From the NCBI GenBank assembly GCA_012510495.1, contig JAAZHX010000125.1, forward strand, positions 1 to 52,464: a DNA stretch of 52,464 nt. Direction: 5' to 3'. A program made the position numbers and the translations under genes. The stretch is from Smithella sp. (GTDB lineage Bacteria; Desulfobacterota; Syntrophia; Syntrophales; Smithellaceae). Each line of letters starts with the position of its first letter. The first letter of the stretch is position 1. Shown here in pieces: positions 35,503 to 46,373 of the stretch. The notes below the pieces were generated by a model. It had not been told where the DNA came from, did not search any database, and saw nothing but the letters and a program-made list of their open reading frames with translations.

Positions 35503-36828
35503 ATGAAAAAAAAGTATTTGCATATCACAACCTTCGGCTGTCAGATGAACGTCCACGACTCCGAACAAATGGCGGTTTTGCTTGCGGATTGCGGCTATGA
35601 ACAAACGGAAGATTCCGCAAAAGCGGACTGCCTGCTGATCAACACCTGTTCGATTCGTGACAAAGCCGAACAAAAGGCGTTTTCCGAACTGGGCCGTCTG
35701 ATGAAGCTGAAGAAAAAAAACCCGGATCTGATCGTCGGTTTCGCCGGCTGTCTGGCTCAGCATCTGGGCGCCCGGATTCACAGCCGCGTGAAAAACGTGG
35801 ATCTGGTTTTCGGCACGCATAACATCCACAGGCTGCCGGAAATGATGGAAGCCGTTCAAAAGGAGCGCAAGACCGTCACGGAAGTCGGATTTTCCTCGTC
35901 GCTTCATTCGCTGGGCATCTACGCGCCGCCCCGCAACGGGGCGATTGGCGCCTATGTCTCCATTATGCAGGGGTGCGACAACTATTGCGCCTATTGCGTC
36001 GTTCCGTATTTGCGCGGGCCGGAAAAAAGCCGGACGCCGGAGGACATCGTCGGGGAAATTAAAAAGCTGGCGCGGTCCGGCATCCGGGAAGTGACGCTTT
36101 TGGGGCAAAATGTCAATTCCTATGGAAAGAAATCCGGCCGGGGCGCGGATTTTGTGTCTTTGTTGGGAAAAATCAATGCAATTGAAGGCATTGAAAGAAT
36201 TCGTTTCACCACGTCCCATCCCAAAGACCTTTCGGACGAACTGATCGGCTGCTTCGGGAGCCTGCGCAAGCTTTGCCGGCACATTCATCTGCCGGCGCAG
36301 TCCGGCGCCAATCGGATTTTAAAGCGGATGAAACGGGGCTACACGGCCGAAGAGTATCTTGAAAAAACGGAACGCTTGAGACGGGTGTGTCCTGAAATCA
36401 GCATCACCTCCGACATCATTGTCGGCTTTCCCGGGGAAACCGGGAAAGATTATCAAGAAACCATTGACATGATGGAAAAAATCAGGTTTGATTCAATTTT
36501 TTCATTCAAGTATTCTGAGCGTAAGGGAACCGCGGCCGAGGCGCTCACGGAAAAGGTTCCGGAAACTGAAAAAAGGCAGAGGCTCAAAGAATTGCAGATC
36601 CTTCAGGACCGGCACACACAGGAAAAAAATTCCGCGCTGGAAGGCAGCGTCCAGGAAGTGCTGGTGGAAGGACCAAGCCGGAATTCCGGGCGGGAGTTGA
36701 CGGGACGAACGAGCTCCTGGAAAATCGTCAATTTTGAAGGACATCCGGAGCTGATTGGCCGGATGGTCCCGGTGAGAATATCGCGGGGGTACCTGCACTC
36801 GCTTCGGGGAAAACAGATTACACCATAA
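35503..36828 (+). CDS. miaB: tRNA-2-methylthio-N6-dimethylallyladenosine synthase
   Basis: MiaB adds a methylthio group to i6A37 in tRNA by radical SAM chemistry. The 441-residue protein has three domains. The N-terminal UPF0004 domain has its three cluster cysteines (FGCQMN, NTCSIRD, FAGCLAQH). The radical SAM core has C-DNY-C-AY-C in MQGCDNYCAYCVVPYLRG. The C-terminal TRAM domain ends with RGYLHSLRGK. The sequence RGPEKSR and GQNVNSYG are typical of MiaB rather than RimO or MtaB. miaA is not in the window. Confidence 0.95.
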   Translation: MKKKYLHITTFGCQMNVHDSEQMAVLLADCGYEQTEDSAKADCLLINTCSIRDKAEQKAFSELGRLMKLKKKNPDLIVGFAGCLAQHLGARIHSRVKNVDLVFGTHNIHRLPEMMEAVQKERKTVTEVGFSSSLHSLGIYAPPRNGAIGAYVSIMQGCDNYCAYCVVPYLRGPEKSRTPEDIVGEIKKLARSGIREVTLLGQNVNSYGKKSGRGADFVSLLGKINAIEGIERIRFTTSHPKDLSDELIGCFGSLRKLCRHIHLPAQSGANRILKRMKRGYTAEEYLEKTERLRRVCPEISITSDIIVGFPGETGKDYQETIDMMEKIRFDSIFSFKYSERKGTAAEALTEKVPETEKRQRLKELQILQDRHTQEKNSALEGSVQEVLVEGPSRNSGRELTGRTSSWKIVNFEGHPELIGRMVPVRISRGYLHSLRGKQITP

Positions 36829-36843
36829 GCAAGGAGGTTGCGA

Positions 36844-37344
36844 ATGCTGCTGGAGATGAAGGTGTCCGGATTGACCATCGATCCGATCACCAATACACCG
36901 ATCGTCATCCTGAAAGACCTGCAGGAAAGCAAAGCGATTCCGATCTGGATCGGTTTGTTCGAAGCCAGCGCCATCGCCACGGAGCTGGAACATGTGGTAT
37001 TTTCCAGGCCGATGACCCATGATCTGATGCACGAACTCCTCAAGGCCCTGGACGTTACGGTCAGCCGCATCGAAATAGTCGATATCCGCAATAATACATT
37101 TTTCGCGACCGTGTATCTGGAGCGGGACGGGCAAGCCTACCGGATTGACGCGCGCCCCAGCGACGCCATTGCGCTGGCGCTGAGGGCCAACGCGTCGATT
37201 TTCGTGGAGGAGGTCGTTCTGGAAAAATCGCGCAACATCGATTTCGGCATCAAGCTTTCGGATATCGATAAATTCAAGGAAGACAAAATAAAAGAATTTC
37301 TGGAAAATTTATCCGCTGAAGATTTCGGCAAATACAAGATGTGA
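36844..37344 (+). CDS. Bifunctional nuclease (BFN, DUF151) family protein
   Basis: This 166-residue protein of the BFN/DUF151 family has KAIPIWIGLFEASAIATELE, MTHDLMHELL and the diagnostic ARPSDAIALALR motif. A plant homologue was described as a bifunctional DNase/RNase; the bacterial role is not established. The ATG at 36844 has AAGGAGG 6 bases upstream; a TTG at 36838 overlaps this ribosome site and is rejected. It follows miaB by 15 bases and precedes xerC by 7 bases. Confidence 0.9.
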   Translation: MLLEMKVSGLTIDPITNTPIVILKDLQESKAIPIWIGLFEASAIATELEHVVFSRPMTHDLMHELLKALDVTVSRIEIVDIRNNTFFATVYLERDGQAYRIDARPSDAIALALRANASIFVEEVVLEKSRNIDFGIKLSDIDKFKEDKIKEFLENLSAEDFGKYKM

Positions 37345-37351
37345 TAAGGAA

Positions 37352-38269
37352 ATGGAAGACCTGCTTGCCGCTTTTCGAACATTTCTGGACGTCCGGCGCA
37401 ACATGTCGGAGCATACCCGCAAGGCGTATCTGACGGATATCGGGGAATACGGCAGGTTTTTGCAAAGCCGGGACAATTCATCCGCGCACAATACGGTAAC
37501 GGATGCCCGGATGGACACGGTCCGGGCCTACATGGCATTTCTGTATGGCCGGAAGCTGAAAAAATCGTCCATCAACCGTAAAATATCCTCCCTGCGGGCG
37601 TTCTACAAGTTTCTGGTCCGGGAGGGCGCCGTAAAGAACAATCCGGCCCGGGAAATCCGGACGCCGAAGGTGGAAAAATATATACCGACTTTTTTATCGG
37701 TCGATGAAGCCTTTGATCTTTTGGAAGCGTCCGGATCGGATCCATCCGCCTCCGGCCTGCGCAACACCGCGATGCTGGAGCTGTTTTATTCTTCAGGACT
37801 CAGGCTGGCGGAGCTGGCCGGTCTGGATGAGGACGACGTCCATATCAACGCCGCGCTGGTCAAAGTGCGCGGCAAGGGGAAAAAAGAGAGAATTGTGCCC
37901 GTGGGCGCGCGGGCGCTGGAAGCGATCCGTCGCTATTTATCCGTGACAGAGGATGTCCGGAGGGAGCTTTCCCGCAAGGAAAAACGCGGCGCGCTTTTCT
38001 TAAACGATCGGGGCGGCAGGATCACCACCAGGAGCATTGCGCGCATCGTGGATAAGATTACCGCCAAAAGCGGCATCGGGCGAAAGATCAGTCCGCACGC
38101 GCTTCGGCACAGCTTTGCCACGCATTTGCTGTCGGCCGGCGCGGATTTGCGTTCGATCCAGGAGATGCTGGGACATGAAAGCCTCTCCACGACGCAGAAA
38201 TACACGGCGGTCAACATTAACCGGCTGATGGAAGTTTATGACAAGGCCCATCCCAGGGCGAAACGATGA
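37352..38269 (+). CDS. xerC: Tyrosine recombinase XerC
   Basis: XerC/XerD-type recombinases resolve chromosome dimers at dif. The 305-residue protein has the N-terminal SAM-like core-binding domain (MSEHTRKAYLTDIGEYGRFL) and the catalytic domain. The active-site residues are visible: Arg in SSGLRLAELAGL, Lys in VRGKGKKERIVPVG, HALRHSFATHLL (His-x2-Arg), GHESLSTTQKYT (His and nucleophile Tyr). The position immediately before hslV-hslU is the same as for CodV in Bacillus and xerC in several proteobacteria, supporting XerC rather than a mobile integrase. Confidence 0.94.
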   Translation: MEDLLAAFRTFLDVRRNMSEHTRKAYLTDIGEYGRFLQSRDNSSAHNTVTDARMDTVRAYMAFLYGRKLKKSSINRKISSLRAFYKFLVREGAVKNNPAREIRTPKVEKYIPTFLSVDEAFDLLEASGSDPSASGLRNTAMLELFYSSGLRLAELAGLDEDDVHINAALVKVRGKGKKERIVPVGARALEAIRRYLSVTEDVRRELSRKEKRGALFLNDRGGRITTRSIARIVDKITAKSGIGRKISPHALRHSFATHLLSAGADLRSIQEMLGHESLSTTQKYTAVNINRLMEVYDKAHPRAKR

Positions 38270-38296
38270 GTGACGAGCTAAGGAGCAGGAGAATCC

Positions 38297-38872
38297 ATGC
38301 ATATCAAAGGCACAACCATCCTGGCGGTTAAAAAAGACGATACCATTACGGTGGCCGGCGACGGCCAGGTCACGCTGGATACGACGGTTCTGAAGCACGG
38401 TGCGCGCAAGGTGCGCAGGTTATACAACAACGAGGTGATTGTCGGGTTCGCGGGCGCGACCGCCGACGCTTTTACGCTGTTTGACCGCTTTGATCAGAAG
38501 CTGGAGCAATACGGCGGGAACCTGCTTCGCGCCGCCGTGGAACTGACCAAGGATTGGCGCACCGACCGGGTGCTGCGCCACCTGGAAGCGCTGATGATCG
38601 CGGTCAGCCGGGATTATTCCCTCATCATTTCCGGCAACGGGGATGTCATCGAATCGGATGACGATGTGATGGCCATCGGATCGGGAGGCGCTTTTGCCCA
38701 GGCGGCTGCCCGCGCGCTGGTCAGGCACAGCGATCTGTCCGCCACGGAAATTGCCAGGGAAGCGATGAAAATCGCCTCGGAAATCTGTATTTACACCAAC
38801 GATCGCATTACGCTGGAAGAAATCGATCTTGGCGCGGAGAAGCCTACAGAGGCCAAAAAGAGCAAAAAATGA
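38297..38872 (+). CDS. hslV: HslV peptidase subunit of the HslUV protease
   Basis: HslV forms the two-ring threonine peptidase of the ATP-dependent HslUV complex. The 191-residue protein starts MHIKGTTILAV. The catalytic Thr is expected to be exposed by removal of a five-residue propeptide (Gly5-Thr6), since the family core begins TTI. GDGQVTLDTTVLKHGARKVRRL and IGSGGAFAQAAARAL are family hallmarks. A lysine-rich tail closes the protein. It lies directly before hslU. Confidence 0.95.
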   Translation: MHIKGTTILAVKKDDTITVAGDGQVTLDTTVLKHGARKVRRLYNNEVIVGFAGATADAFTLFDRFDQKLEQYGGNLLRAAVELTKDWRTDRVLRHLEALMIAVSRDYSLIISGNGDVIESDDDVMAIGSGGAFAQAAARALVRHSDLSATEIAREAMKIASEICIYTNDRITLEEIDLGAEKPTEAKKSKK

Positions 38873-38890
38873 AGGAGTTTTTGAAAAATA

Positions 38891-40285
38891 ATGAATAATT
38901 CAGGGTTAACCCCCCGTGAGATTGTGAAGCGGCTGGACAGGCATATCATCGGACAGGCCGACGCCAAACGGGCCGTGGCCATTGCGCTTCGCAACCGCTG
39001 GCGCAGACAGAATGTTCCCGAAGAGCTGGCGGATGAAATATCGCCGAAGAACATCATCATGATCGGCCCGACGGGGGTCGGCAAAACGGAAATCGCCAGA
39101 AGGCTGGCCAAGCTGGACAACTCTCCTTTTCTGAAAGTGGAGGCGTCGAAATTCACGGAAGTCGGCTACGTGGGCCGGGACGTGGAATCCATGGTGCGCG
39201 ACCTGGTGGAGCTTTCCATCAACATGCTGAAAGCCGAGGAGCAGGATCATGTCCGGGCGAAGGCCGCTGAAATCGCCGAAGACCGGCTTCTGGATCTGCT
39301 GTTGCCGCCCCGTCCCTCGGAAAAAAACGTAGGCGACATGCTGACGGATGTCGATCCGGATCAGACGCGGCTGTCCCTGAACGAAGAGCAGATTCGCAAA
39401 CAGGACGTGACGCGGGAAAAGCTCCGCAAGCTGCTGCACGACGGAAAGCTTGACGAACGCATGGTGGAGCTGGAAATTGCCGAGCCCCGCAGCGGCCCCA
39501 TGATCGAAATCTTTTCCGCCGCCGGCATGGAAGACATGGGCCTCAATCTGAAGGACATGCTGGGCAATATGATGCCGCAGAAGAAAAAAAGAAGAAACGT
39601 CAAAGTGCCGGAAGCCCTGGAGATCATCGCCTCCGACGAGGCGCAAAAGCTCATTGACATGGACAAGGTCACCAAAACCGCGCTGGACCGCGTGGAGCAG
39701 TCGGGCATTATTTTTCTGGACGAAATCGACAAGATTGTCGGCGGGGATTTGCAGCACGGGCCTGATGTTTCGCGCGAGGGCGTTCAGCGGGATCTGCTGC
39801 CGATTGTCGAAGGATCGAACGTCAACACCCGCTACGGCATGGTCAAAACCGATCATATCCTGTTTATCGCAGCGGGCGCGTTTTCCGGAACCAAGCCGTC
39901 CGATCTGATTCCGGAGCTGCAGGGGCGCTTCCCGATCCGTGTAGAGCTGGATTCACTGGGGAAGGAAGAGTTTGTCCGGATCCTGACCGAGCCGAACAAC
40001 GCGCTGGTCAAACAGTACACGGAGATGATGGCGACGGAAGACATCCGGTTGTCGCTTACCCCCGACGCGGTGGAACGAATTGCCGAAGTGGCCACGATCG
40101 TCAATGAGCGGACAGAGAACATCGGTGCGCGAAGGCTTTATACGATTATGGAGACGCTTCTGGAAGACATTTCATTTGACGCGCCGGACCTGCAGGAGAA
40201 GAAAATCCTCATTGACGCAAAATACGTGGAAGAGAAGCTGGACAACATTGTGGAAGATGAAGATTTAAGCCGGTATATCTTATAA
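38891..40285 (+). CDS. hslU: HslU unfoldase ATPase
   Basis: HslU is the AAA+ unfoldase that feeds proteins into HslV. The 464-residue protein has the [24 protein letters not shown] start, Walker [13 protein letters not shown], and the I-domain (about 100-230) that engages substrate. Walker [20 protein letters not shown] and the C-terminal SRYIL that docks into HslV are also present. It ends 12 bases before argB, so protease and arginine genes may be co-transcribed. Confidence 0.96.
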   Translation: MNNSGLTPREIVKRLDRHIIGQADAKRAVAIALRNRWRRQNVPEELADEISPKNIIMIGPTGVGKTEIARRLAKLDNSPFLKVEASKFTEVGYVGRDVESMVRDLVELSINMLKAEEQDHVRAKAAEIAEDRLLDLLLPPRPSEKNVGDMLTDVDPDQTRLSLNEEQIRKQDVTREKLRKLLHDGKLDERMVELEIAEPRSGPMIEIFSAAGMEDMGLNLKDMLGNMMPQKKKRRNVKVPEALEIIASDEAQKLIDMDKVTKTALDRVEQSGIIFLDEIDKIVGGDLQHGPDVSREGVQRDLLPIVEGSNVNTRYGMVKTDHILFIAAGAFSGTKPSDLIPELQGRFPIRVELDSLGKEEFVRILTEPNNALVKQYTEMMATEDIRLSLTPDAVERIAEVATIVNERTENIGARRLYTIMETLLEDISFDAPDLQEKKILIDAKYVEEKLDNIVEDEDLSRYIL

Positions 40286-40297
40286 ACGGAGACCGAG

Positions 40298-41188
40298 ATG
40301 GAAAAACTTCAAAGTTCGATGGAGCGGGCGGACATTCTGCTGGAGGCGCTGCCCTATATCCGGCGGTTTTACAACAAAACCATCGTCATCAAATACGGCG
40401 GACACGTCATGGTCGATCAGGACCTGAAGGACAAATTCGCCCGCGACGTGGTGATGATGAAATACATCGGCATCAATCCGGTCGTCGTGCACGGCGGCGG
40501 GCCGCAGATCGGCGGCTTTCTCAAAAAGCTGGGCAAGGAGTCCAAATTCATTCAGGGCATGCGCGTGACGGATGAAGAAACCATGAACATCGTCGAAATG
40601 GTTCTGGTCGGCATGGTCAACAAGGAAATTGTCGGCCTGATCAACCGGCACGGCGGGAAGGCCGTGGGACTGAGCGGCAAGGACGGCAATCTGGTGGAAG
40701 CCGAGAAATATTATTTGAACGACGAGAAAGCGAAAAGCACGCCCTCCGAGATTATCGACATCGGACTGGTCGGAAAGGTCAAAGCCGTCAACGCCGGGTT
40801 GATCGTTTCCCTGGCCGCAAGCGGGTTCATTCCCGTTATCGCACCGACCGGGATGGGGGAGAACGGAGAAACCTACAACATCAATGCCGACATCGTCGCC
40901 GGAGAAGTGGCCGCCGCCCTGAACGCGGAAAAACTGCTTCTGCTGACGGATGTGGCGGGCGTTCTGGACGCGGAAAAAAACCTGATCAATACCATGACGA
41001 ATCGGGAAGCGCTGCGCCTGATTGAGGAAGGAATTGTGGAAGGCGGCATGTTCCCCAAAGTCAAATGCTGCCTCAAGGCGCTGCGCGGCGGCGTGAAAAA
41101 GGCGCACATCGTGGACGGGCGGCTGAAACACGCGATCCTGCTGGAAATCTTCACAGACGAGGGAATCGGAACGCAAATCGTTTTATAA
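40298..41188 (+). CDS. argB: Acetylglutamate kinase
   Basis: ArgB phosphorylates N-acetylglutamate in the second step of arginine synthesis. The 296-residue protein has the amino-acid-kinase elements [36 protein letters not shown], and [20 protein letters not shown]. The N-terminal helix of about 25 residues is present, as in the arginine-inhibited hexameric enzymes, so feedback control is likely (inference). argD, argF, argG and argH follow in order; argC, argJ and argA are not in the window. Confidence 0.96.
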   Translation: MEKLQSSMERADILLEALPYIRRFYNKTIVIKYGGHVMVDQDLKDKFARDVVMMKYIGINPVVVHGGGPQIGGFLKKLGKESKFIQGMRVTDEETMNIVEMVLVGMVNKEIVGLINRHGGKAVGLSGKDGNLVEAEKYYLNDEKAKSTPSEIIDIGLVGKVKAVNAGLIVSLAASGFIPVIAPTGMGENGETYNINADIVAGEVAAALNAEKLLLLTDVAGVLDAEKNLINTMTNREALRLIEEGIVEGGMFPKVKCCLKALRGGVKKAHIVDGRLKHAILLEIFTDEGIGTQIVL

Positions 41189-41209
41189 AACTTCAAAAAG
41201 GAACGGCTC

Positions 41210-42400
41210 ATGGACGAAAAGAAAATTATGGCGCTGGCCGATCAGCATATCATGAACACCTACCGGCGGGTGCCGGTTGCGCTGGTCAAAGGCGAAGGCG
41301 CAAGACTCTGGGACGCCAGCGGTAAAGAATATCTGGATTTTGTCGCGGGGATCGCCGTTTGCAATCTGGGGCATTCCCACCCCAAAGTTGTCAAGGCGAT
41401 CAAAAAACAGGCCAAAGAGCTGATGCACGTCTCCAACCTGTATTACACGAAGCCCCAGGGCGAAGTCGCCGCGCTGCTCACGAAGCACTCTTTTGCCGAA
41501 AAAGTCTTTTTCTGCAACAGCGGCGCGGAAGCCAATGAGGCGGCCATCAAACTGGCGCGCAAATACGCCCATGAAAATCTGGGCCCGGATAAATTCGAAC
41601 TCATCACCATGAAAGACTCTTTTCACGGCCGGACGATGGCGACCATCACCGCTACTGGTCAGGAGAAGTTTCAATTCGGATTTACGCCGCTTCTGGCCGG
41701 CTTTTCCTACGTCCCGTTCAACAATGCGGCGGCGCTGGAGGCGGCCATTTCTCCCCGGACCTGCGGGATCATGCTGGAGCCGATTCAGGGGGAAGGCGGC
41801 GTGATCATTCCCGATGACGGCTACCTGGCGAAAGTGCGGGAGATTTGCGACCGTCATAAGATTTTGATGATCGTCGATGAGGTGCAGACCGGCGTCGGGC
41901 GGACGGGCAAGCTGTTTGCCTGCGAATATTCCGGCGTGAAACCCGATATCATGACGCTGGCCAAGGCGCTGGGCAACGGCTTTCCGGTGGGCGCCATGCT
42001 GGCGACCGATGAAGTGGCCCGCGCTTTTTCGCCCGGCAATCACGCATCCACCTTCGGCGGCAACCTGCTGGCGATGGCGGCGGCCAAAGCCACGTTGAAA
42101 ACCCTGATCAAAGACGGCCTGCTCGGGCATTGTCAACGCATGGGGGATTATTTTCTGGCCAAACTTCAGGATCTGAAGGCCAGGCACGCAATTATTTCCG
42201 AGGCGCGGGGCAGGGGGCTTATGCTGGCCTGCTCCCTGACCATCGACGGCGCGGACATCGTCAGGGCCTGCCAGGAAAAAGGATTGCTGATCAACTGTAC
42301 CGGCGGCAAGACCCTGCGTTTTATTCCGCCCCTGATTGTGGAGGAGAAGGATATCGATGCCGCGATTTCCATACTCGATGACGTCATGGAGGGGAAATGA
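41210..42400 (+). CDS. argD: Acetylornithine aminotransferase
   Basis: ArgD converts N-acetylglutamate semialdehyde to N-acetylornithine with pyridoxal phosphate and may also act on the lysine-pathway intermediate. The 396-residue class-III aminotransferase has [17 protein letters not shown], the PLP-phosphate region SFHGRTMAT and [14 protein letters not shown]-type Asp. The Schiff-base lysine is in [14 protein letters not shown], and [15 protein letters not shown] follows. Its stop codon overlaps the argF start (ATGA). Given that dapA and dapB are downstream, a dual arg/dap role is plausible. Confidence 0.95.
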   Translation: MDEKKIMALADQHIMNTYRRVPVALVKGEGARLWDASGKEYLDFVAGIAVCNLGHSHPKVVKAIKKQAKELMHVSNLYYTKPQGEVAALLTKHSFAEKVFFCNSGAEANEAAIKLARKYAHENLGPDKFELITMKDSFHGRTMATITATGQEKFQFGFTPLLAGFSYVPFNNAAALEAAISPRTCGIMLEPIQGEGGVIIPDDGYLAKVREICDRHKILMIVDEVQTGVGRTGKLFACEYSGVKPDIMTLAKALGNGFPVGAMLATDEVARAFSPGNHASTFGGNLLAMAAAKATLKTLIKDGLLGHCQRMGDYFLAKLQDLKARHAIISEARGRGLMLACSLTIDGADIVRACQEKGLLINCTGGKTLRFIPPLIVEEKDIDAAISILDDVMEGK

Positions 42401-43305
42401 AAAAAGATTTGCTGAGTTTTACCGGCATGCAGCCGCCGGATTTTGAAGAAATCTGGCGCCGGACCGCGCGGCTCAAAAAAATGCTGAAAGAAGGCAGAAA
42501 GCACGCGTCGCTTGAGGGCAAGACGCTGGGCATGATTTTCGACAAGTCTTCCACGCGCACCCGGATTTCGTTTGAAGTGGGCATGTACCAGCTGGGCGGC
42601 ATCGCGCTGTTTCTGAATTCCCGGGACACGCAGATCGGACGCGGAGAAACGCTCGCGGATTCCGCGCGGATGATGTCCTGCTACCTCGACGGCGTCATGA
42701 TCCGGACCTTTGCCCAGGAAAGAGTTGAAGAGCTGGCGCGCCATGCGACCATTCCGGTCATCAACGGTCTCACTGACCTGCTGCATCCCTGCCAGATTCT
42801 GGCGGATCTGTTTACAATTCAGGAGAAAAAAGGATCCTATGAAGGCGTCAGGGTTGCCTATATCGGCGACGGGAACAATGTGGCCAACAGTTGGATCGAA
42901 GCGGCAACACACCTGCCTTTCGAACTGGTGCTGGCCTGTCCCGAAGGCTACGATCCGGACGATCGTCTGATGAAGGAAAGCCGGAAAGACGGTCGGGATC
43001 GCGTCCGGCTGTGCCGCGATCCGTTTGAAGCCGCGGCGGGAGCGGACGTCCTCTATACGGACGTCTGGACCAGCATGGGGCAGGAGGCCGAGTCCCAAAA
43101 GCGGAAAGAAATTTTCGCGAAATACCAGATCAACGGCAAGCTTCTGGGAGCGGCGAAGAAAGACGCCATCGTGATGCACTGCCTGCCCGCGCACCGCGGC
43201 GAGGAAATTACCGCCGAGGTTATCGACGGGCCGCAATCCGTCGTGATTGACGAGGCGGAAAACCGCCTGCACGCGCAGAAGGCGGTTTTGGAAATATTGC
43301 TTTAG
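42397..43305 (+). CDS. argF: Ornithine carbamoyltransferase
   Basis: ArgF makes citrulline from ornithine and carbamoyl phosphate. The 302-residue protein has the carbamoyl-phosphate motif SSTRTR ([14 protein letters not shown]), [11 protein letters not shown], the ornithine-loop DVWTSMGQE, and [10 protein letters not shown]. All catalytic residues of transcarbamylases are present. The start overlaps argD by four bases. Confidence 0.96.
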   Translation: MKKDLLSFTGMQPPDFEEIWRRTARLKKMLKEGRKHASLEGKTLGMIFDKSSTRTRISFEVGMYQLGGIALFLNSRDTQIGRGETLADSARMMSCYLDGVMIRTFAQERVEELARHATIPVINGLTDLLHPCQILADLFTIQEKKGSYEGVRVAYIGDGNNVANSWIEAATHLPFELVLACPEGYDPDDRLMKESRKDGRDRVRLCRDPFEAAAGADVLYTDVWTSMGQEAESQKRKEIFAKYQINGKLLGAAKKDAIVMHCLPAHRGEEITAEVIDGPQSVVIDEAENRLHAQKAVLEILL

Positions 43306-43316
43306 GAGGAAAGGTC

Positions 43317-44525
43317 GTGGCAAAAAAAATTAAAAAAGTGGTGTTGGCTTATTCCGGCGGGCTGGACACGTCGGTGATCGTCCGGTGGTTGATTGAAACC
43401 TACGACTGCGAGGTTATTTGTTTTGCGGCCGACGTGGGACAGAAAGAAGAGCTCACGGGACTCCGGCAAAAGGCTTTGAGGACGGGCGCCAGCAAAATCT
43501 ACATCGAAGACCTGCGGGAAGAATTTGCGCGGGATTTCGTGTTTCCGGCGTTGCGCGCCAACGCGATTTACGAGGGAACCTATCTGCTCGGAACGTCGCT
43601 CGCCCGTCCCCTGATCGCCAAACGACAGATCGAAATCGCTCAAAAGGAAAAGGCGGATTCGGTTTGCCACGGATCGACCGGCAAGGGCAATGACCAGGTG
43701 CGTTTTGAGCTCACCTACATCGCGCTCAACCCCAAAATCAATATCATTGCGGCCTGGAAGGACGACCACTGGACGTTCGATTCCCGGGAGTCCATGTTTG
43801 ATTACGCCGAGAAGCACAATATTCCGCTTCCGCTGACCAAGGACAAGCCCTACAGTTCCGACCGCAATCTGCTGCACATTTCCCATGAAGGCGCCATTCT
43901 GGAAGATACGTGGGCGGAGCCGCCGGAAGATATTTTCGTGCTGACCCAATCGCCCGAAGCCGCGCCGGACAAGCCTGTTTACGTGGAAATTGATTTTGTC
44001 AAAGGTAACCCCGTGGCGATCGACGGCAAAAAAATGTCGCCCGCGAAGCTGATGGACCGCATCAATTTGCTGGCGGGCGCCAACGGAGTCGGCCGGGTGG
44101 ACATGGTGGAAAACCGGTTCGTTGGCATGAAATCCCGCGGCGTGTATGAAACGCCCGGCGGCACGGTTCTGTGGGCGGCGCACCGGGCGGTGGAGTCCAT
44201 CACGATGGACCGGGAGGTCATGCTGATGCGCGATTCACTCATTCCGAAATACGCCCAGCTCGTCTACAACGGGTTCTGGTATGCGCCGGAAATGCGGACG
44301 CTTCAGGCCTATATCGACGCGACGCAGGAAAACGTCACCGGCACGGCCAGGATGAAGCTCTATAAAGGAAACTGCATCGTGGTCGGCCGTAAATCCCCCT
44401 TTTCGCTTTACAGCGAGGCGTTTGCCACGTTTGAGAAAGACGAAGTCTATAACCAGAAGGACGCCATCGGCTTCATCCGCCTCAACGGCCTGCGGCTCAG
44501 GATCAAGAAAATGATGAAAAAATAA
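43317..44525 (+). CDS. argG: Argininosuccinate synthase
   Basis: ArgG joins citrulline and aspartate using ATP. The 402-residue protein starts [20 protein letters not shown], with the PP-loop SGGLDTS. It shows [17 protein letters not shown] and later [16 protein letters not shown], all typical. The start is GTG at 43317, with a GGAGGAAAGG-type site upstream. argH follows 23 bases later. Confidence 0.96.
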   Translation: MAKKIKKVVLAYSGGLDTSVIVRWLIETYDCEVICFAADVGQKEELTGLRQKALRTGASKIYIEDLREEFARDFVFPALRANAIYEGTYLLGTSLARPLIAKRQIEIAQKEKADSVCHGSTGKGNDQVRFELTYIALNPKINIIAAWKDDHWTFDSRESMFDYAEKHNIPLPLTKDKPYSSDRNLLHISHEGAILEDTWAEPPEDIFVLTQSPEAAPDKPVYVEIDFVKGNPVAIDGKKMSPAKLMDRINLLAGANGVGRVDMVENRFVGMKSRGVYETPGGTVLWAAHRAVESITMDREVMLMRDSLIPKYAQLVYNGFWYAPEMRTLQAYIDATQENVTGTARMKLYKGNCIVVGRKSPFSLYSEAFATFEKDEVYNQKDAIGFIRLNGLRLRIKKMMKK

Positions 44526-44548
44526 ACCATATCAAAAGAGGGCGCATC

Positions 44549-45937
44549 ATGGCCGACACAAAAAAACCCTGGGCGGGACGATTTCAGGAAGCCACGGCTC
44601 CCAGCGTGGAGCGCTTTACCAGCTCCCTTCATGTGGATTGCCGCCTGTATCGCTATGACATTGAAGGTTCCATTGCCCACGCGACGATGCTGGCCGATTC
44701 GGGCATCATTTTCCGCAAGGACGCGAAGGCGATCATCCGCGGGCTGAAGAGCATCCGGGCCGATTTGGAAAAGGGTCGTTTTCTTTTCGATCCGGCTGAC
44801 GAAGACATTCACATGGCCGTTGAAAAAGAGCTGATCCGGCGCGTGGGAGACGCGGGCGCAAAACTGCACACCGCGCGCAGCCGCAACGATCAGATCGCGC
44901 TGGATGTCAGGCTGTATCTGCGCGACGAGGTGGACGGTTTGATCCGCCTCGTCACCGCGCTCCAAAAGCAACTGGTCGGCATGGCCAAAAAGGAAATCTC
45001 CACCGTCATGCCCGGCTACACGCACATGCAGAAGGCGCAGCCGGTTCTGCTGTCCCACTATCTGCTGGCGTTTGCCGAGATGTTTGCCCGCGATGGAGAG
45101 CGGATGGAAGATTGCCAAAAGCGCCTGAACGTTTTGCCGCTGGGGGCGGCGGCCCTGGCCGGAACGGGGCTGCCGATCGACCGGACCCGCACGGCCCGGC
45201 TTCTGGGCTTTCCGGAAGTCAGCCGAAACAGCATGGATACGGTGGCCGACCGGGACTATATCGCGGAGTTTATTTTTACGGCGTCGCTGGCCATGACGCA
45301 CCTGAGCCGTTTCTGCGAGGATCTCGTGTTGTGGTCTTCCGAAGAATTCGGCTTCGCCGAGATTTCCGATGCCTACACCACCGGCAGCAGCATCATGCCG
45401 CAGAAGAAAAATCCGGACGTCGCGGAGCTGATCCGGGGCAAAACGGCAAGAGTTTACGGCGATTTGACGGCGATCCTGACGCTGCTCAAAGGGCTTCCCA
45501 TGACGTATAACCGGGACCTTCAGGAAGACAAAGAGCCGTTGTTTGACGCAGTGGACACCCTTCGCGACTGCCTCGCGATTTTCCTGGAAATGCTGGCGCA
45601 CATCCGGTTTAACGCCGCCAGAATGCATTTGGCGGCAGGCGGAGGTTTTTCAACCGCCACCGATGTGGCGGAATATCTGGTTGAAAAAGGAGTCCCCTTC
45701 CGCAGCGCCCATGAAATCGCAGGCGGCATTGTCGCCTACTGCATCAAAACCAAAAGGACGCTGGAGGACCTGACTCTCGGAGAGTATCAGTCTTTTTACG
45801 GCGGTTTTGAGGCGTCGATCCTCTCCAGGGTACGGCTGGAAAACGCCGTCAACGCCCGCGGCCATTTCGGAGGGACTGCGCAAAAAGCAGTCAGGGAAAG
45901 GATTCGGGAATTTGAAAAAGCTCTTGATAAAAAATAG
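44549..45937 (+). CDS. argH: Argininosuccinate lyase
   Basis: ArgH splits argininosuccinate into arginine and fumarate. The 462-residue protein has the fumarase-superfamily signature GSSIMPQKKNPD, together with TARSRNDQIALDVRLY and PGYTHMQKAQPV. These are the three conserved regions forming the composite active site. The end of argH overlaps the following small lipoprotein gene by 26 bases, which is an unusually long overlap. Confidence 0.96.
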   Translation: MADTKKPWAGRFQEATAPSVERFTSSLHVDCRLYRYDIEGSIAHATMLADSGIIFRKDAKAIIRGLKSIRADLEKGRFLFDPADEDIHMAVEKELIRRVGDAGAKLHTARSRNDQIALDVRLYLRDEVDGLIRLVTALQKQLVGMAKKEISTVMPGYTHMQKAQPVLLSHYLLAFAEMFARDGERMEDCQKRLNVLPLGAAALAGTGLPIDRTRTARLLGFPEVSRNSMDTVADRDYIAEFIFTASLAMTHLSRFCEDLVLWSSEEFGFAEISDAYTTGSSIMPQKKNPDVAELIRGKTARVYGDLTAILTLLKGLPMTYNRDLQEDKEPLFDAVDTLRDCLAIFLEMLAHIRFNAARMHLAAGGGFSTATDVAEYLVEKGVPFRSAHEIAGGIVAYCIKTKRTLEDLTLGEYQSFYGGFEASILSRVRLENAVNARGHFGGTAQKAVRERIREFEKALDKK

Positions 45938-46346
45938 CATCGGACCGGCTGCGCTTTGCGCTCTTTTGCTTCTGGGCTGCGGCCTGAAAGCCAATCCCGT
46001 TGCCCCGGCGTCCAACGCTGCCGCAAGCAGCGCGGTTCAGGAACTGGCTGTTTCGAATGAAAAAGGCGCGGCCGTTCTGAGCTGGCGGCTTGCATCTTCG
46101 GGGCATCTCGGTTACATACTCATCGAGAGAAGCACGCTGGGCGCGCCGGGCAACAGATGCCGGGATTGTCCGCGCGCTTTCGAGCCCATCGACCGGCTGC
46201 CGGCGGACAACGCCGGGGAAAAGAGCCGGGAGTATCGGTTTGTCGATTCCTCGGTCGGGCAAGGGGAGACGTACAGCTACCGTTTGCAGTTGTGCGATGA
46301 GGGCGATGTTTGCCGGGAATCCTCAACCGTGGAAATCGAATTTTAA
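45912..46346 (+). CDS. Small lipoprotein with a fibronectin type III-like domain
   Basis: This 144-residue lipoprotein begins, from the TTG at 45912, KKLLIKNSIGPAALCALLLLGC. The lipobox LLGC has Cys23. The mature part has an FN3-like pattern: VLSWRLASSGHLGYILIERS, then YRFVDSSVGQGETYSYRLQLCD, with two CxxC-like cysteine pairs (CRDC and CDEGDVC). The start lies inside the end of argH, with AAAGGA 9 bases upstream; TTG 45924 is another option. Lipoproteins at this argH-dapA place occur in related genomes, but the function is unknown. It ends 27 bases before dapA. Confidence 0.8.
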   Translation: MKKLLIKNSIGPAALCALLLLGCGLKANPVAPASNAAASSAVQELAVSNEKGAAVLSWRLASSGHLGYILIERSTLGAPGNRCRDCPRAFEPIDRLPADNAGEKSREYRFVDSSVGQGETYSYRLQLCDEGDVCRESSTVEIEF

Positions 46347-46373
46347 AAAAGAAATCCGGAGGAGGCCTGTTTT

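Noticed and set aside
37352-38269. Tyrosine recombinase as sign of an integrated element
   Set aside because: Its place before hslVU and its sequence fit housekeeping XerC; no att sites or phage genes are nearby.
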